Positions 1-12,200 are shown, counted from the stretch's first letter. The stretch is 64,000 nucleotides of DNA from Basipetospora chlamydospora (GCA_001599675.1 BCHP01000001.1:2300840-2364839), one strand, 5' to 3'. Made by a program: numbers and translations. The notes: generated from the letters alone by a model not told the origin.

Positions 1-2
1 TC

Positions 3-3000
3 GGAAACACGGACACGCTGGTATTAAATGTTTCGGGGCAATCTCTTACGGCCACTTTGCACGGCTTCATTGTGCGATACTTCCTGTGCCTCAAGGACAA
101 CTATCTTGGCGATTACATCCACTTCCGGACCCTAGAGGAATACCAGAGGTCGCTACGCCAAGGGGGAAGCTCGGTCGAGGCCCAAGCCAGTCAAGCCCCT
201 CGTTCACCATCGAATGACTTGGATGTGGTTTTGAACCTCGGCGTCGACGACCTGCGAGTCCTGCTACCCGCCAACCTCTACGACTCTTCTCGCAATATCC
301 AGATTGAAACTGCATCCTTGGAGGTTGACCTTCGCTTTACAAACTACTACATGGACATCGACCTGACTCTTAGTCCCCTCAGCCTTTCCCTGGGATCCAA
401 CGACCATATGGCCGATACACCCACTCCTTTTGCAGCCCCAACGCAGCTCTTCCTTGACGGGGTCCGTATATATGGTCATCGTCTATTTGGCCTGCCACCT
501 ACCGAGCCAACATACCTATGCAACTGGGACTTGTCCCTTGGTAGCATCACAGGGGAATGCACAGCCGAGTTTCTAGCAACCTTGGTCAGAGCAGGAAAGG
601 CCTTCATATTTGGCTTCGACGACGAGGAGAACGCTTTGATCTCATTTTCCGCCATCGTTCTCTACGACGTCACATTCCTTCGGGTAGCGGTCCAGTCCGT
701 AAAGTTATGGCTACACGTCGATGACGCTGCTTTCCTTTTATCGACAGAAGCCATCAGTGTCAACTTCAACGACTGGGCGCGGACACACTACTCGCATCGT
801 GCCAATATCACGATACCAGGTCTCCAGCTCTCGTGCTTAGATGCTGATACCGCTGCTCGGCAGAAGTCCAGGCCCAGCCGAGACATCAAAGCCGAGGGGA
901 TGCTCCGGACGAGTCTTAATGTCGCCATCATCGGCCGCAAGTTCAATTTCTCTGAGGAACGCAAGCTACAACAGGAGCTAGTGCGACGAGAGGACCAGCG
1001 CACGCACAGGACACAGTTTCTCCTCTTTCCCGAATTAATGGGCGAATTCCCCCCCGAGGCAACGGACAACCCGGCTCAATGTGTACCTCCGGTGCCCGGT
1101 CCAGCCGCTGAGAGTGACTCGATAGACGGCTCCTCTTTCACGTCAGGCACTCGCACTCCATCCATGACCATACCGTCTCTACGAAGACAAACCTCTTTTC
1201 TCAGCCTTTCGAGTGCCAGCCAGAGTAGCGTCATCCGTACCAATGCGTCACGGTCCCGCAGCCGCGGCAAGGCTGTTGTTTCACCCTTCGGACCTCATCG
1301 TTCAGCCGCCCATTTGAGAGAGTTCTCCACCTCATCGGAACGGCACTCAGCTTTTTACACCGTCCCTGGCGACAATGCTCAAGTTGAAGCTTCGAGGCCC
1401 TCTGCTGTCACGTTCTCTAGCCAGTACTTTGCGCCGCACTTCCCTCTGGAGAACGTCAGCCCGGACGCGTCAGACACCGTCCTCCCGAGCGTAGAGGCAG
1501 ATAACACTGACGATGCCGCCTCGGTAAGGTCCCCGGGCTTTGACCTTGAGGACATTGACCCAGAAATCCTAAGTGATGACCATGCCTACACAAGTGTCAT
1601 TGTCGAATCCCCCTCTGGAATCGCCGCATATCTCAGCCCAGCCTCTGTGCGGTACATAACCTCCCTACTCTCCGCTGTTCAGCCGGGCACCCCCGAGGAT
1701 GTCCTCGATGCCCTTCAGGTAGGCTGTATGACGGATATCATCGATCTGAAGAAGCTAGTGGACGTTCGGGGCGGAGTCCTAGACCTGATGGTCAAAATCC
1801 CGACTGCGACCCTGAGGTTCCTCAACTCCCCCACCTCCGAGTATCCAGAAGTCACGAACGAACCGCAGGATCAATACGATGCAGTCTTCAACAAGGTTGC
1901 ATTCGTTACCAGGGAGACGACGAGGTGGGAGGATCCGTTCGAGGTGGGTACAAAAGAGTCCCGCAGGTCCTTTTACCTACGAATAGGGTCGGTCGGGTTG
2001 ACCGCGTCGGAGAGGTTATCAGACGTCAACGAGACCAAAGCTGCGGTAATGGCTCATATTGACCACACAGTTGTGTCCATGGGGTCTCGCGATGTCACCT
2101 ATATCGACGCACAGGTCCAAGCTGTCAGGAGCAGCACGGCATCGGGCAAGATCAGTTACCTAGCTGGTTTAATTCACCGCACCAACAGTATGGCTTCTGA
2201 ACTCACCGAAACGTTATTGGACGTGGTTTCTACCCAGGAGGACCGCATCAAACTCCTCACACACACCCTGGCGGCCTTGGGTCGCCAGGTCGGAGACGCA
2301 ACTTTCTTTACGAGGCCCTCGGCAGTCCTGCGGTCGGCTGAGAATCACCTCCGCACGTTTGACTCCTGGAAATTGATGATGCGACTCCGGCATATCTGGA
2401 ATGACCTGAACCCTGGCGAGAAGGAAGATCTCTATCTGTCATGCTGGGGTTCTCGGCCAAGCACATCCGCAAAGGCGGCTGAAGATGTACAAGACGCCTT
2501 CCAGCGATGGAGGAGCTGGGACCTTGGTGATCTCACAAAGTCTGTGCTTCTGGAGCGGATCTTCGCCCTCGGAAACGAGAAGCAGGCCCCGCTAGAGAAT
2601 ATTCCACTGCTTGCGGCTTGCGAAATCAACGAAGTCGAATTTATCCTGGACCCCGGCCCGAAGGAGAACAAGACAAGCATCATCGATCTTAACGCAAGAC
2701 TGGAAAAGCGGAGCAGCCGGCCTGGCGCTCCCGAGGGTAACCATGAGGTGGAAGGGCCACTGACTGTGCTAAACATTCAGTGCGATGAGGCTGCGATGAG
2801 TCTGAACTGGGAGCTCTGCGAGCTGGCCAACAATGTCCTACGCCTGTATTCCGAAAGCTCTCAGGCTGAGAGACCTGTCCTTCCGAGAGAGCCGAAAGTG
2901 CCCGAGCCAGCACCCCCTTCGAAGCCTGCCCAAGCCCTCCATGTTGTGTTTTCTCTTGGCAGAGGCGCTGTGGCTGTGGACACAGTCAACCTCAGCGCTA

Positions 3001-6000
3001 ACACTCTCACGAATGGCCTCATGGCCTCCTTTCTGGTTCAGGGCATAGGCAGCGAGTCACCCACATCCAATTTTCTCCTTAATTGCGAGGGGGTTACATC
3101 GAGGCTGCACAGTCACTCGCAGTTAGTCGGAATGTTCCAGCTTGGCGAGCCCACCATATTCGCCTTCCACGAGGTCCAGGCCCAGGAGGCGGATGAGACA
3201 AGCTACCATACCGTGAAGGCTACTTCGAGCAGCAAGAACCTGACGCTTATTGTTAAGCAAGACCCGACGGCCCTCTTGGAGATCGCGGACCTCCTAGTAA
3301 GGGATGAGGTTTCTCAGCTGTATAGTCTCAAGGACCGGCTGGCCGTTTCAGCGCCCAATCCGAAGGAGAAGACCAAGATGACAGAACGGCCCTACGCCTA
3401 CAAGCTAGACCTGTCGCTGTTCCTCGGTAATTACAACCTGAACGTCCCGCTACTTCAGTCATTGACATACAACATCTCCGGCGTCGGTTCCCGTGCGTCC
3501 ATGGCCGCCAACTTTGGAAAGGAGATGGTCTTTGACTTCGACATCGGCGAGAACTCGCATGAGATCCGCGTCCAGGTTGGCAACCAGCCAAAGACCATCT
3601 CGCTCTTGCGCATCCCGCCGACCAATGGCCGAGTCACCAACCATATTGGAGATGTGGAGAACGCCTTGACCTTGTTCGCGTCTATTGAACTTATCCAGCT
3701 TGACGCCTCCGCTGTATACAGCCTCCTTCGGGCCATCAACCGGCCTGAGATATCCAATGCTATAGAGGACATGCAAGAGCAGGTTCAGATTATCAGCGGC
3801 CACGTCAATGACGTCTTTGGAGCAGATCAAGTTGAGCGGAAGAGCTCCATATCCCAGGCTGCGTCCAGGATCGTATACAGTCTCCATCTTACGCTCACCG
3901 GATTGGAGATCTTCGGCACAACCCGTCTTAAGGTAGAAGACCAAGCTACTGCCCATCTCTTAGCCTACTTCGACAAGATGCATTTCGAGATGTCGAACCA
4001 GCTCGAGTCCGGCGGGCCCATCCTCAACCATCCCGAGCTGCACGTACACCTAGGACAGATCCTCTTTGATATACAAAAGGGTCATACGGACTGCATGAAA
4101 TCCTGCGGTAGTATCGCATTCAGCGCGTTGATTTCTGCCACAACGCGGACTCGGCCAGACGGAGATGAGGAGAGAGCGTTCAGCTTCCGGAGCGACGGGT
4201 TCGAGGTTATCCTGTCCCCGGATACCGTGTCCACCATTGTCGACGTCCTGGGCTACCTGGGCGACAAGATCAAGGACCTCGATACTTCGAGGGAGCTCGA
4301 GTACATCCGAAAGCTGAGACAGAACAAGCCCAAGATCGCTATCAATAACGAGCAAGCAACTGATGAGCCGGATATCATCGACTCATTCCTGTCATCGTTC
4401 GTGTATCAGTTCGAAGTCCACAACACGCGACTGAGCTGGCTTGTGCCAGACACCCCCGGTACATCGGACGCCACCAAGGAAGACCTAGTCCTCTCGCTTC
4501 AACTGTTCGAGTTCGGGACCCGGAAAACCAAGTCGGCGCGGCTTACCATCCAGAACTTCCAGCTTCAGATGGTCCCTCTCGGGCTGGAAGAAGGCCTTCG
4601 CTCGCACCATTCGGCTCTATTGCCAGAGGTTGTCTTCAACGTCGCATACTTCTCCACGGCCGACGCCCGCCGACTGGCCTTCCAGGCGGTCGGGAAGTCG
4701 CTCGATCTTCGTCTCACCTCTGGCTTCATTGCCCCGGCTTTCCGGCTGAAGGACTCGATAAACCTGTCCATACAGAACGTCCAACAGGCGTCGCAGAACT
4801 GGAATACGGGGATATCGGCGACTAAACCTGACGAACCTGCTCCCGGTCGAAGCATCCTAGGCGCCAAGCGCCTGGAATCGCTCCTGGTTGATGCGGACTT
4901 TTCCGGTGCCGTTGTGCATATGTCCGCCAAGAAACCAAGCGAACCCCAGAGGAGTCAGTACAGGGCAGCACAGTCCGCGCCTGGCGGCAAGTATGGCCAG
5001 TTTTCCGATGATGCCGGGGGTAGTGTCTCCTTGCGTTCTCCTGGTCTGGCATGGAAACTGGAGTATAGAGACGACGGAAAGGCGGTTCCGTCCCTCTGCG
5101 GGGAGGTCAAGATTGCAGCGTCGAGCAACATCCTCCACCCATCTGTCGTGCCATTGGCGATGGACATACTGTCGGGGATCAAGGAAGTCGTCAGCGACGA
5201 CACGAGCAGCCCAACCGCAATCACCAGGCCGGACTCGCCGCTGACGCCGCCAAGTGAAGAAGATAATACTCTCACCGCAGATGCGGCCGCCGTTCTAGGA
5301 CGCCTTAATCTCAACCTGGGTCTACGTATCTGTAAGCAAGAGTTCACCCTGAGTTGTCAGCCCATTGCGCGGGTCGCCGCCACGACTTTCTTCGAAAATA
5401 TCTACCTCACCGTCAACAGTGTGAGGTCTGGTGAGGCGGGGAATTTCATCGCGGTTTCGGCGGCGATTAGCAACCTTCAGGCCTCGGTGCAGCATGTCTA
5501 CTCGCGCGAGTCGACGGGGAGTTTTGAGATTGAGTCTATCGTGCTGTCTTTGATGAACAGCAAGCACTTTAGCGGGAGGAGCGGGCTTTCAGCGATTCTG
5601 AAGTTCAGCCCGATGAAGATCGCGGTCAACGCCAAGCAGCTACAAGATTTCCTTCTATTCCGGGAGATCTGGTACCCTGCAGAACTGCGACAGGCATCTG
5701 TCGCGCCAGTTGCCAGACTACAGGCAGAGACCTCCCAAAGCCATCTCGTCCAGCGCTACCAGCAGGTGGCAGCAACAGCGGCCTTCCCCTGGACCGCGAC
5801 AGTGTCCATTAGGTCGCTCGAGATCAGCGTGGACCTGGGCCAGGCGATCGGCAAGTCCGTCTTTGCCATCAACGACTTCTGGGTGTCGTCCAAGAAGACG
5901 TCGGACTGGGAGCAGAATCTGTGCCTGGGGTTCGGGCGTATCGGCGCCGACTGCGTGGGGCGGCTCAGCGGGTACGTCGCGCTGCAGGATTTCCGCCTCC

Positions 6001-7292
6001 GGTCGTCGATCCAGTGGCCGGAGCGGGAGCAGGCGCTAAATGAGACGCCCATGATCCAGGCTTCGATAGGCTTCAGCCAGTTCCGGCTCAAGGCGGCCTT
6101 CGACTACCAGGTGTTCCTCGTCGCGGACATCACCTCGCTGCAGTTTCTCATGTACAACGTGCGCCGCTCAATGGATGGCAGCGGAGACCGGCTTGTCGCC
6201 ATCTTCGACGGCGAGGCGATCCAGGTCTTCGGCACAACGACGTCGGCGGCCCTCGGCGTCGCGCTCTACCAGGCGCTGCAGAGGCTCATCCACGAGCGCA
6301 AGGCCAACTTTGAGACGTCGCTCAAGGAGATCGAGAGGTTCATGCGGCGCAGGTCGTCCTCGCTGACCCCTGCCGCCTCCCAGGAGCGGGCCCCGCGGCC
6401 CAAGCTCCCCGAAGATGACACACTCGCCAAGTCTCCGATATCGCTCGACACGGACGTGGTGGTGACGCTCAAGGCGCTAAACTTAGGGGTGTTCCCCGGC
6501 ACGTTCTCGGACCAGCAGGTGTTCAAGATGGAGGCGACGGACGCGCAGGCGCGGTTCGCGGCCAACGTGGTGCAGCGGCGGGTGCACAGTATCCTAGACC
6601 TGACGCTAGGCCAGCTGCGCATTGGGCTCGCGGCGGTACGGAACAGGAAGACGCCCCGGACGCTCAGCGACATCACGGTGCAGGACGTGGTTGAGCGGGC
6701 GACGGGGTCACGGGGCGGCACGATCCTCAAGGTGCCGCGGGTACACGCGGCGATGGAGACGTGGCAGTCGCCAAAGGAGAAGAGGATCGAGTACGTGTTC
6801 AAGAGCGCGTTCGAGGGCAAGGTGGAGGTGGGGTGGAACTACTCGCGCATCAGCTACATCAGGGGCATGTGGGCGAACCACACCAAGACGTTGGCGCAGA
6901 CGTGGGGTAAGGAGCTGGCTGTGACGGCGATCAAGGTGACGGGGGTGCTCGGGGACGAGGAAGGGGACGGCGGCGGACAGGGGAAGAAGAGCGGCAGCGG
7001 CGCGGAGGGGAGCGGCACGGAAGAGTCGACGCCGCAGCGCGGGCAGCAGCAGAACAAGATCACGGCGGAGGTGAAGGTGCCGCAGAGCAAGTACGACTAC
7101 GTGGCGCTGGAGGAGCCGGTGATTGAGACGCCCCGGCTACGGGAGATGGGGGAGGCGACGCCGCCGCTGGAGTGGATCGGGCTCCACAGGGACAGGCTGC
7201 CGAACCTGACGCACCAGATTGTGATTGTGTCGCTGCTGGAGCTCGCCGGGGAGGTGGAGGATGCGTACGCCAGGATCCTAGGGTCGTCGTGA
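3..7292 (+). CDS. CSF1: Csf1/BLTP1-type bridge-like lipid transfer protein, 5' truncated by the window edge
   Basis: One uninterrupted frame is open from the first bases of the window to a TGA at 7290-7292. About 2,430 residues are visible, so the gene starts upstream; yeast Csf1 is close to 3,000 residues and the missing part would hold the N-terminal membrane anchor. The piece opens inside a conserved block (HGFIVRYFLCLKDNY, then GDYIHFRTLEEYQ) that I recognise from fungal Csf1. The rest alternates beta-rich stretches with low-complexity Ser/Pro loops (roughly residues 330-500), as expected for a long repeating-beta-groove protein. The family (Csf1, Tweek, KIAA1109/BLTP1) forms hydrophobic bridges between the ER and other membranes that move phospholipid; Csf1 is tied to phosphatidylethanolamine supply for GPI-anchor synthesis. 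No intron is visible in 7.3 kb. A Gly/Ser/Gln-rich linker (about 6960-7060) precedes a conserved C-terminal segment. The family call is firm; the lipid role is inferred from homologues. Confidence 0.88.
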   Translation, partial: GNTDTLVLNVSGQSLTATLHGFIVRYFLCLKDNYLGDYIHFRTLEEYQRSLRQGGSSVEAQASQAPRSPSNDLDVVLNLGVDDLRVLLPANLYDSSRNIQIETASLEVDLRFTNYYMDIDLTLSPLSLSLGSNDHMADTPTPFAAPTQLFLDGVRIYGHRLFGLPPTEPTYLCNWDLSLGSITGECTAEFLATLVRAGKAFIFGFDDEENALISFSAIVLYDVTFLRVAVQSVKLWLHVDDAAFLLSTEAISVNFNDWARTHYSHRANITIPGLQLSCLDADTAARQKSRPSRDIKAEGMLRTSLNVAIIGRKFNFSEERKLQQELVRREDQRTHRTQFLLFPELMGEFPPEATDNPAQCVPPVPGPAAESDSIDGSSFTSGTRTPSMTIPSLRRQTSFLSLSSASQSSVIRTNASRSRSRGKAVVSPFGPHRSAAHLREFSTSSERHSAFYTVPGDNAQVEASRPSAVTFSSQYFAPHFPLENVSPDASDTVLPSVEADNTDDAASVRSPGFDLEDIDPEILSDDHAYTSVIVESPSGIAAYLSPASVRYITSLLSAVQPGTPEDVLDALQVGCMTDIIDLKKLVDVRGGVLDLMVKIPTATLRFLNSPTSEYPEVTNEPQDQYDAVFNKVAFVTRETTRWEDPFEVGTKESRRSFYLRIGSVGLTASERLSDVNETKAAVMAHIDHTVVSMGSRDVTYIDAQVQAVRSSTASGKISYLAGLIHRTNSMASELTETLLDVVSTQEDRIKLLTHTLAALGRQVGDATFFTRPSAVLRSAENHLRTFDSWKLMMRLRHIWNDLNPGEKEDLYLSCWGSRPSTSAKAAEDVQDAFQRWRSWDLGDLTKSVLLERIFALGNEKQAPLENIPLLAACEINEVEFILDPGPKENKTSIIDLNARLEKRSSRPGAPEGNHEVEGPLTVLNIQCDEAAMSLNWELCELANNVLRLYSESSQAERPVLPREPKVPEPAPPSKPAQALHVVFSLGRGAVAVDTVNLSANTLTNGLMASFLVQGIGSESPTSNFLLNCEGVTSRLHSHSQLVGMFQLGEPTIFAFHEVQAQEADETSYHTVKATSSSKNLTLIVKQDPTALLEIADLLVRDEVSQLYSLKDRLAVSAPNPKEKTKMTERPYAYKLDLSLFLGNYNLNVPLLQSLTYNISGVGSRASMAANFGKEMVFDFDIGENSHEIRVQVGNQPKTISLLRIPPTNGRVTNHIGDVENALTLFASIELIQLDASAVYSLLRAINRPEISNAIEDMQEQVQIISGHVNDVFGADQVERKSSISQAASRIVYSLHLTLTGLEIFGTTRLKVEDQATAHLLAYFDKMHFEMSNQLESGGPILNHPELHVHLGQILFDIQKGHTDCMKSCGSIAFSALISATTRTRPDGDEERAFSFRSDGFEVILSPDTVSTIVDVLGYLGDKIKDLDTSRELEYIRKLRQNKPKIAINNEQATDEPDIIDSFLSSFVYQFEVHNTRLSWLVPDTPGTSDATKEDLVLSLQLFEFGTRKTKSARLTIQNFQLQMVPLGLEEGLRSHHSALLPEVVFNVAYFSTADARRLAFQAVGKSLDLRLTSGFIAPAFRLKDSINLSIQNVQQASQNWNTGISATKPDEPAPGRSILGAKRLESLLVDADFSGAVVHMSAKKPSEPQRSQYRAAQSAPGGKYGQFSDDAGGSVSLRSPGLAWKLEYRDDGKAVPSLCGEVKIAASSNILHPSVVPLAMDILSGIKEVVSDDTSSPTAITRPDSPLTPPSEEDNTLTADAAAVLGRLNLNLGLRICKQEFTLSCQPIARVAATTFFENIYLTVNSVRSGEAGNFIAVSAAISNLQASVQHVYSRESTGSFEIESIVLSLMNSKHFSGRSGLSAILKFSPMKIAVNAKQLQDFLLFREIWYPAELRQASVAPVARLQAETSQSHLVQRYQQVAATAAFPWTATVSIRSLEISVDLGQAIGKSVFAINDFWVSSKKTSDWEQNLCLGFGRIGADCVGRLSGYVALQDFRLRSSIQWPEREQALNETPMIQASIGFSQFRLKAAFDYQVFLVADITSLQFLMYNVRRSMDGSGDRLVAIFDGEAIQVFGTTTSAALGVALYQALQRLIHERKANFETSLKEIERFMRRRSSSLTPAASQERAPRPKLPEDDTLAKSPISLDTDVVVTLKALNLGVFPGTFSDQQVFKMEATDAQARFAANVVQRRVHSILDLTLGQLRIGLAAVRNRKTPRTLSDITVQDVVERATGSRGGTILKVPRVHAAMETWQSPKEKRIEYVFKSAFEGKVEVGWNYSRISYIRGMWANHTKTLAQTWGKELAVTAIKVTGVLGDEEGDGGGQGKKSGSGAEGSGTEESTPQRGQQQNKITAEVKVPQSKYDYVALEEPVIETPRLREMGEATPPLEWIGLHRDRLPNLTHQIVIVSLLELAGEVEDAYARILGSS

Positions 7293-9263
7293 TGATGTTT
7301 TTGCCGTCTTGGATGTTCTCGGTGTTCTCGGTGTTTAGGTGTTCCTTTTACGTATGGGAATGGTATAGCAAGGCAAGGCCGCCACAGGATAACAGGTTAG
7401 ACGCTTTGTATGAGTCTTACGAGGATAGAGTATCATTGGTAATAATGTATAGTGGCTGAATACGTATCTATCACCGTCCAGCTTCAGCTATTGTCGCCAT
7501 GAGGCGACAGAACATTGTCAAAGCAGACTGCTGCCTCTATCATCAGGTCGAGGTTGGATGTATGTGGCATAGCTAAATGTATGTAATGTAGTCTGTGACC
7601 CGGGGTTAGGAGTTAAGGGTGTCTCGCACTCGCCACCACGACATGACGGCGTCGACTCATACGGACTGCGTCGCTCCGGCCAATAATACTCTGATGTATG
7701 TAGTCCCGGCGTCCCAGCTCCGATGGAGCCAAGAGATTGATCACCATTGACGTGAGACCAACTTGAAAGATAGCTCAGGTCATGGTGTTTTCCGAGGTAG
7801 GGATACCAATTATTAGGTAGTTATCATCACAATTAGGTACTCTTGGTAACAGGTAATTAATACACCAAGGAACATGAAGCCGCCAAGTCTTATGTCATCA
7901 GATCTCAAGCCACTGCCGCTGTCTTGCTTGGGTCGATGCTCCTTTTGATCCATGTTCCTCAATCGAGCTGGCTTGACCGGGATGTTAATAGATAGAAAAT
8001 CCACGAGCAGCGTCAAAGACCCTTGTGTCCTCAAGAAGCTGCCTGACCCACGGCCCTTCCTCCTTGACTCGCTGGCATGAAGAGCAGAGCGATGAGGCTT
8101 CATTAATATTCGAAACTACGGGACACATTGATTGTCGGGTGTGGGTGATTGTCACGCCGCGAAGTGAGGGCTAGGGTTCCCATTTACCCTCGAGCTGCCG
8201 ACCGCCGTGACGCACCACCACCCATTTCATAGTGGGGTCGTATCGGCCTGGCATAGAGCCCCAGTCGTGCCCAGTCGCGGGCGATGTCTACTCCTCGCTA
8301 GTGGACACCAAGGTACCCTCCAATGCTCTCTCAGGAGAAGGGACCGGGGCATACGGCCACACGGGAACAACTCATACGAGAATGCACTGGCATTGTTGGC
8401 GTACGAAGGAATAGAGAGGAGGCTGGGCGGAGGAAGGGTGGGGAGGGGGGGGTAGAGGGGTTACAGTGTTGCCATACCAATTAACAATTTTCCCTCGAGT
8501 TACCCCGCTATCCCAAAGAATAAAAAATAAAAATAAAAAAATAAAAAGGCAAAAAAGGAAAATCTGGTTTGCTGTGCTCATCCGGCGAGACGCTGCTCCA
8601 CAGCACGCCGAATATTTTGCCTCTCTGCGTGCTTGCTCTTGCTGCTCGGGCTGCGTGTTGCTGATCAGGCGTGCGAGCTACAACTCTGTTTTCCCCAAAT
8701 GTCTTGGTGTCCTTCTCTGCCGCCGTGCTCTGCTGAGGATCAAGCGACATGTACATACTCTGGACGGATACTCGGAACTCGTTACTCGTAGATACAATAA
8801 ATCCCCTCAACCGCCTCGCTCAGCAGCTTCAGCCCCTCCTCCCTTCTTCTCCTCTTTCCCTCTCCAGCCCATTGATCAAGTCGTCGGCCAAGGTGACATA
8901 AATTGCAAGATAAAACCAAAAAGAAAAGCGAATTGGCCGGCCACATCATAGCTGCCAGTTCTCTTTCTTCGCATCATCCCCCATTGGTGCTTATCTTACC
9001 TACCACCCGCCGTACACTGTACCGTACCGTACCATACCGGTTCCCACTTTTTGCAGCTCGAGGTATCTATTGGGTGTGCCTCGACTCAAGTTACAAATCC
9101 AACTTGAACCCACACCGCGGGGCGCTGGTTCAAGTTTCAACCCCGCTTTCAAGTTCGACTCTCTCATCTGCCCGAACTCGATTTTTCCTCCCTTCACCAC
9201 CAACCTTACCGGTATCATCAAACCAAACCACATAGCAAAGGGTATCACGACAATACCGCCAAG
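7293..9263. other. Spacer: Csf1 3' flank and EF-2 promoter/5' leader
   Basis: No convincing gene. A minus-strand frame at 7813-8103 (96 codons) has no recognisable motif and is probably chance. An A-rich stretch lies at 8517-8563. The 3' part is the EF-2 upstream region: CT-rich, with a CCGTACCGTACC repeat near 9020 and several copies of TTCAAGTT or its complement between 9083 and 9155, including a perfect inverted repeat. Confidence 0.6.
9101..9136. repeat. Perfect 10-bp inverted repeat in the EF-2 leader
   Basis: AACTTGAACC at 9101-9110 is matched by its exact complement GGTTCAAGTT at 9127-9136, with a 16-base GC-rich loop. It lies about 130 bp before the EF-2 start codon, so it is in the 5' UTR or core promoter. 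It could be a hairpin in the leader RNA or a paired binding site; further half-sites lie on both sides. Confidence 0.6.
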
Positions 9264-12200
9264 ATGGTCAAGTAAGTGGCACTTGTTTCCATTGCCTCTG
9301 GGACTTCAATCCTATCGCTACATCTTGTTCCGTATCTCTCTTTCCCGCCGTCACCCCGCCCTGTTGTCCGGCTGCAAGCATGGATGGCGTGGTGCGTGGT
9401 GATGAGCATTGCTCTGGCCCTGGCTCTGGCTCTGGCTCTGGCATCCCAATTTTGGGCCCCGAGCGACATTGCATTCCTCCAAAGACTCCCAGTCATCATC
9501 AGGCTTGATACTGTCGAGGGCACAGTCACTAACTGCCTCCTTCCCATCACGATAGCTTCACGATCGACGAGATCCGGGCGCTTATGGACAAGCCCACCAA
9601 TGTCCGTAACATGTCCGTTATTGCCCACGTCGACCACGGCAAGTCTACCCTGACCGACTCTCTTCTGGCCAAGGCCGGTATCATCTCCACCGCCAAGGCT
9701 GGCGAGGCTCGTGCCACGGATACCCGGACAGACGAGCAGGAGCGTGGTATCACCATCAAGTCCACTGCCATCTCTCTGTACGGCACCCTTGAGAGCGATG
9801 AGGATCTCAAGGACATCCAAAACCAGAAGACCGATGGCAACGGCTTCCTTCTCAACGTCATTGACTGCCCTGGTCACGTTGATTTCTCTTCCGAGGTCAC
9901 TGCTGCCCTCCGTGTCACTGACGGTGCTCTCGTCGTCGTCGACACCGTCGAGGGTGTCTGCGTCCAGACCGAGACCGTGCTCCGTCAGGCCCTTGGTGAG
10001 CGCATCAAGCCCGTCGTCATTGTCAACAAGGTCGACCGTGCTCTTCTCGAGCTCCAAGTCTCCAAGGAGGACCTCTACCAGTCCTTCTCCCGTACCATCG
10101 AGTCCGTCAACGTCGTCATCTCCATGTACTTCGACAAGACGCTCGGTGATGTCCAGGTCTACCCTGACAAGGGTACCGTCGCCTTCGGTTCCGGTCTTCA
10201 CGGCTGGGCCTTTACCGTACGCCAGTTCGCCGTTAGGTATGCCAAGAAGTTCGGTGTTGACCGTAACAAGATGATGGAGCGTCTTTGGGTAAGTAGAAAA
10301 ATAATCTCCCCCCGTCTCTGTCGTACCGATTCCAAAGCTAGGGCTAGCATGCTTCAGGCGTCCCGTCCCATCCCATCCTATCCTGGGCCAAAGAACAACA
10401 CACTAACCTCCGCCGCCTATAGGGAGACAACTACTTCAACCCCAAGACCAAGAAGTGGACCAAGACCGCCACGCACGAGGGTAAGCAACTCGAGCGTGCC
10501 TTCAACCAGTTCATTCTGGACCCCATCTTCAAGATCTTCGACTCCGTCATGAAGTTCAAGAAGGAGGAGACCGCCGTGCTCCTCGAGAAGCTCAACCTCA
10601 AGCTCAACGCCGAGGACCGCGAGAGGGAGGGCAAGCCGCTCCTCAAGGCCATCATGAGGACTTTCCTCCCCGCTGCCGACTCTCTCCTGGAGATGATGAT
10701 TCTCCACCTCCCCTCTCCCGTCACCGCCCAGAAGTACCGTGTCGAGAACCTGTACGAGGGTCCCATGGACGACGAGGCCGCCATTGCCGTCCGCGACTGC
10801 GATGCCAAGGGCCCCCTCATGCTCTACGTCTCCAAGATGGTGCCGACCTCGGACAAGGGCCGCTTCTACGCATTCGGTCGTGTCTTCGCCGGTACCGTCC
10901 GCTCCGGCCTCAAGGTCCGCATCCAGGGCCCCAACTACACCCCCGGCAAGAAGGAGGACCTCTTCATCAAGGCCATCCAGCGTACCGTGCTCATGATGGG
11001 CGGCAAGGTCGAGCCCATCGATGACATGCCCGCGGGTAACATTGTCGGTCTCGTTGGTATCGACCAGTTCCTGCTCAAGTCGGGTACCCTCACTACCATC
11101 GACACCGCCCACAACCTCAAGGTCATGAAGTTCTCCGTCTCCCCCGTCGTGCAGCAGTCCGTCCAGGTCAAGAACGCTCAGGATCTCCCCAAGCTTGTCG
11201 AGGGTCTCAAGCGTCTCTCCAAGTCTGATCCTTGCGTGCTGACCTACACCTCGGACACTGGCGAGCACGTCGTCGCCGGTGCCGGTGAGCTCCATCTCGA
11301 GATTTGCCTCAAGGATCTCCAGGAGGACCACGCCTGCGTTCCCCTCATCATCTCCGACCCCGTCGTGCAGTACCGCGAGACTGTCAAGGGAGAGTCGAGA
11401 ATCCAGGCCCTCTCCAAGTCGCCCAACAAGCACAACCGTATCTACATGAAGGCCGAGCCCATCGACGAGGAGCTTTCCAAGGCTATCGAGGATGGCAAGG
11501 TCACTCCCCGTGACGATGTCAAGATCCGTGCCCGCCTCCTTGCCGACGACTTTGGCTGGGACGTCACCGATGCCCGGAAGATCTGGGCCTTCGGTCCCGA
11601 CATGAACGGCCCCAACCTGATCGTCGACCAGACCAAGGCCGTCCAGTACCTCCACGAGATCAAGGACTCCGTCGCTTCCGGCTTCCAGTGGGCCACCAGG
11701 GAGGGACCTCTTGGTGAGGAGCCTATGCGCGGCGTCCGCTTCAACATCATGGATGTTACCCTGCACGCCGATGCCATCCACCGTGGCGGTGGCCAGATCA
11801 TCCCCACGACCCGCCGTGTCCTGTACGCCGCGACCCTTCTCGCCGAGCCCGCTCTCCTGGAGCCCATGTTCCTGGTCGAGATCCAGGTGCCTGAGTCGGC
11901 CATGGGCGGCGTGTACGGTGTCCTGACCCGCAGGCGCGGTCACGTCTTCAACGAGGAGCAGCGTCCCGGCACTCCCCTCTTCACCATCAAGGCCTACCTC
12001 CCCGTCATGGAGTCATTCGGCTTCAACGGTGATCTCCGCGCGGCCACCTCTGGACAGGCCTTCCCCCAGTCTGTCTTTGACCACTGGCAGATCCTTGAGG
12101 GTGGCTCGCCCCTCGACCCCGCGAGCAAGACCGGCACGGTCGTCACGACCATGCGTAAGCGCAAGGGTCTCAAGGTTGAGGTCCCTGGTGTCGAGAACGT

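Noticed and set aside
7813..8103. 96-codon minus-strand frame after Csf1
   Set aside because: No motif, no splice context and no clear promoter; length is within chance expectation.
9395..9405. Possible C box (GTGATGA) of a snoRNA in EF-2 intron 1
   Set aside because: No D box (CTGA) at a fitting distance before the intron end and no terminal stem.
10417..11943. 508-codon open frame antisense to EF-2 (and 318 codons at 9245-10201)
   Set aside because: These are shadows caused by the extreme codon bias of EF-2; the translation is repetitive Gly/Leu/Val/Asp-rich and without domains.
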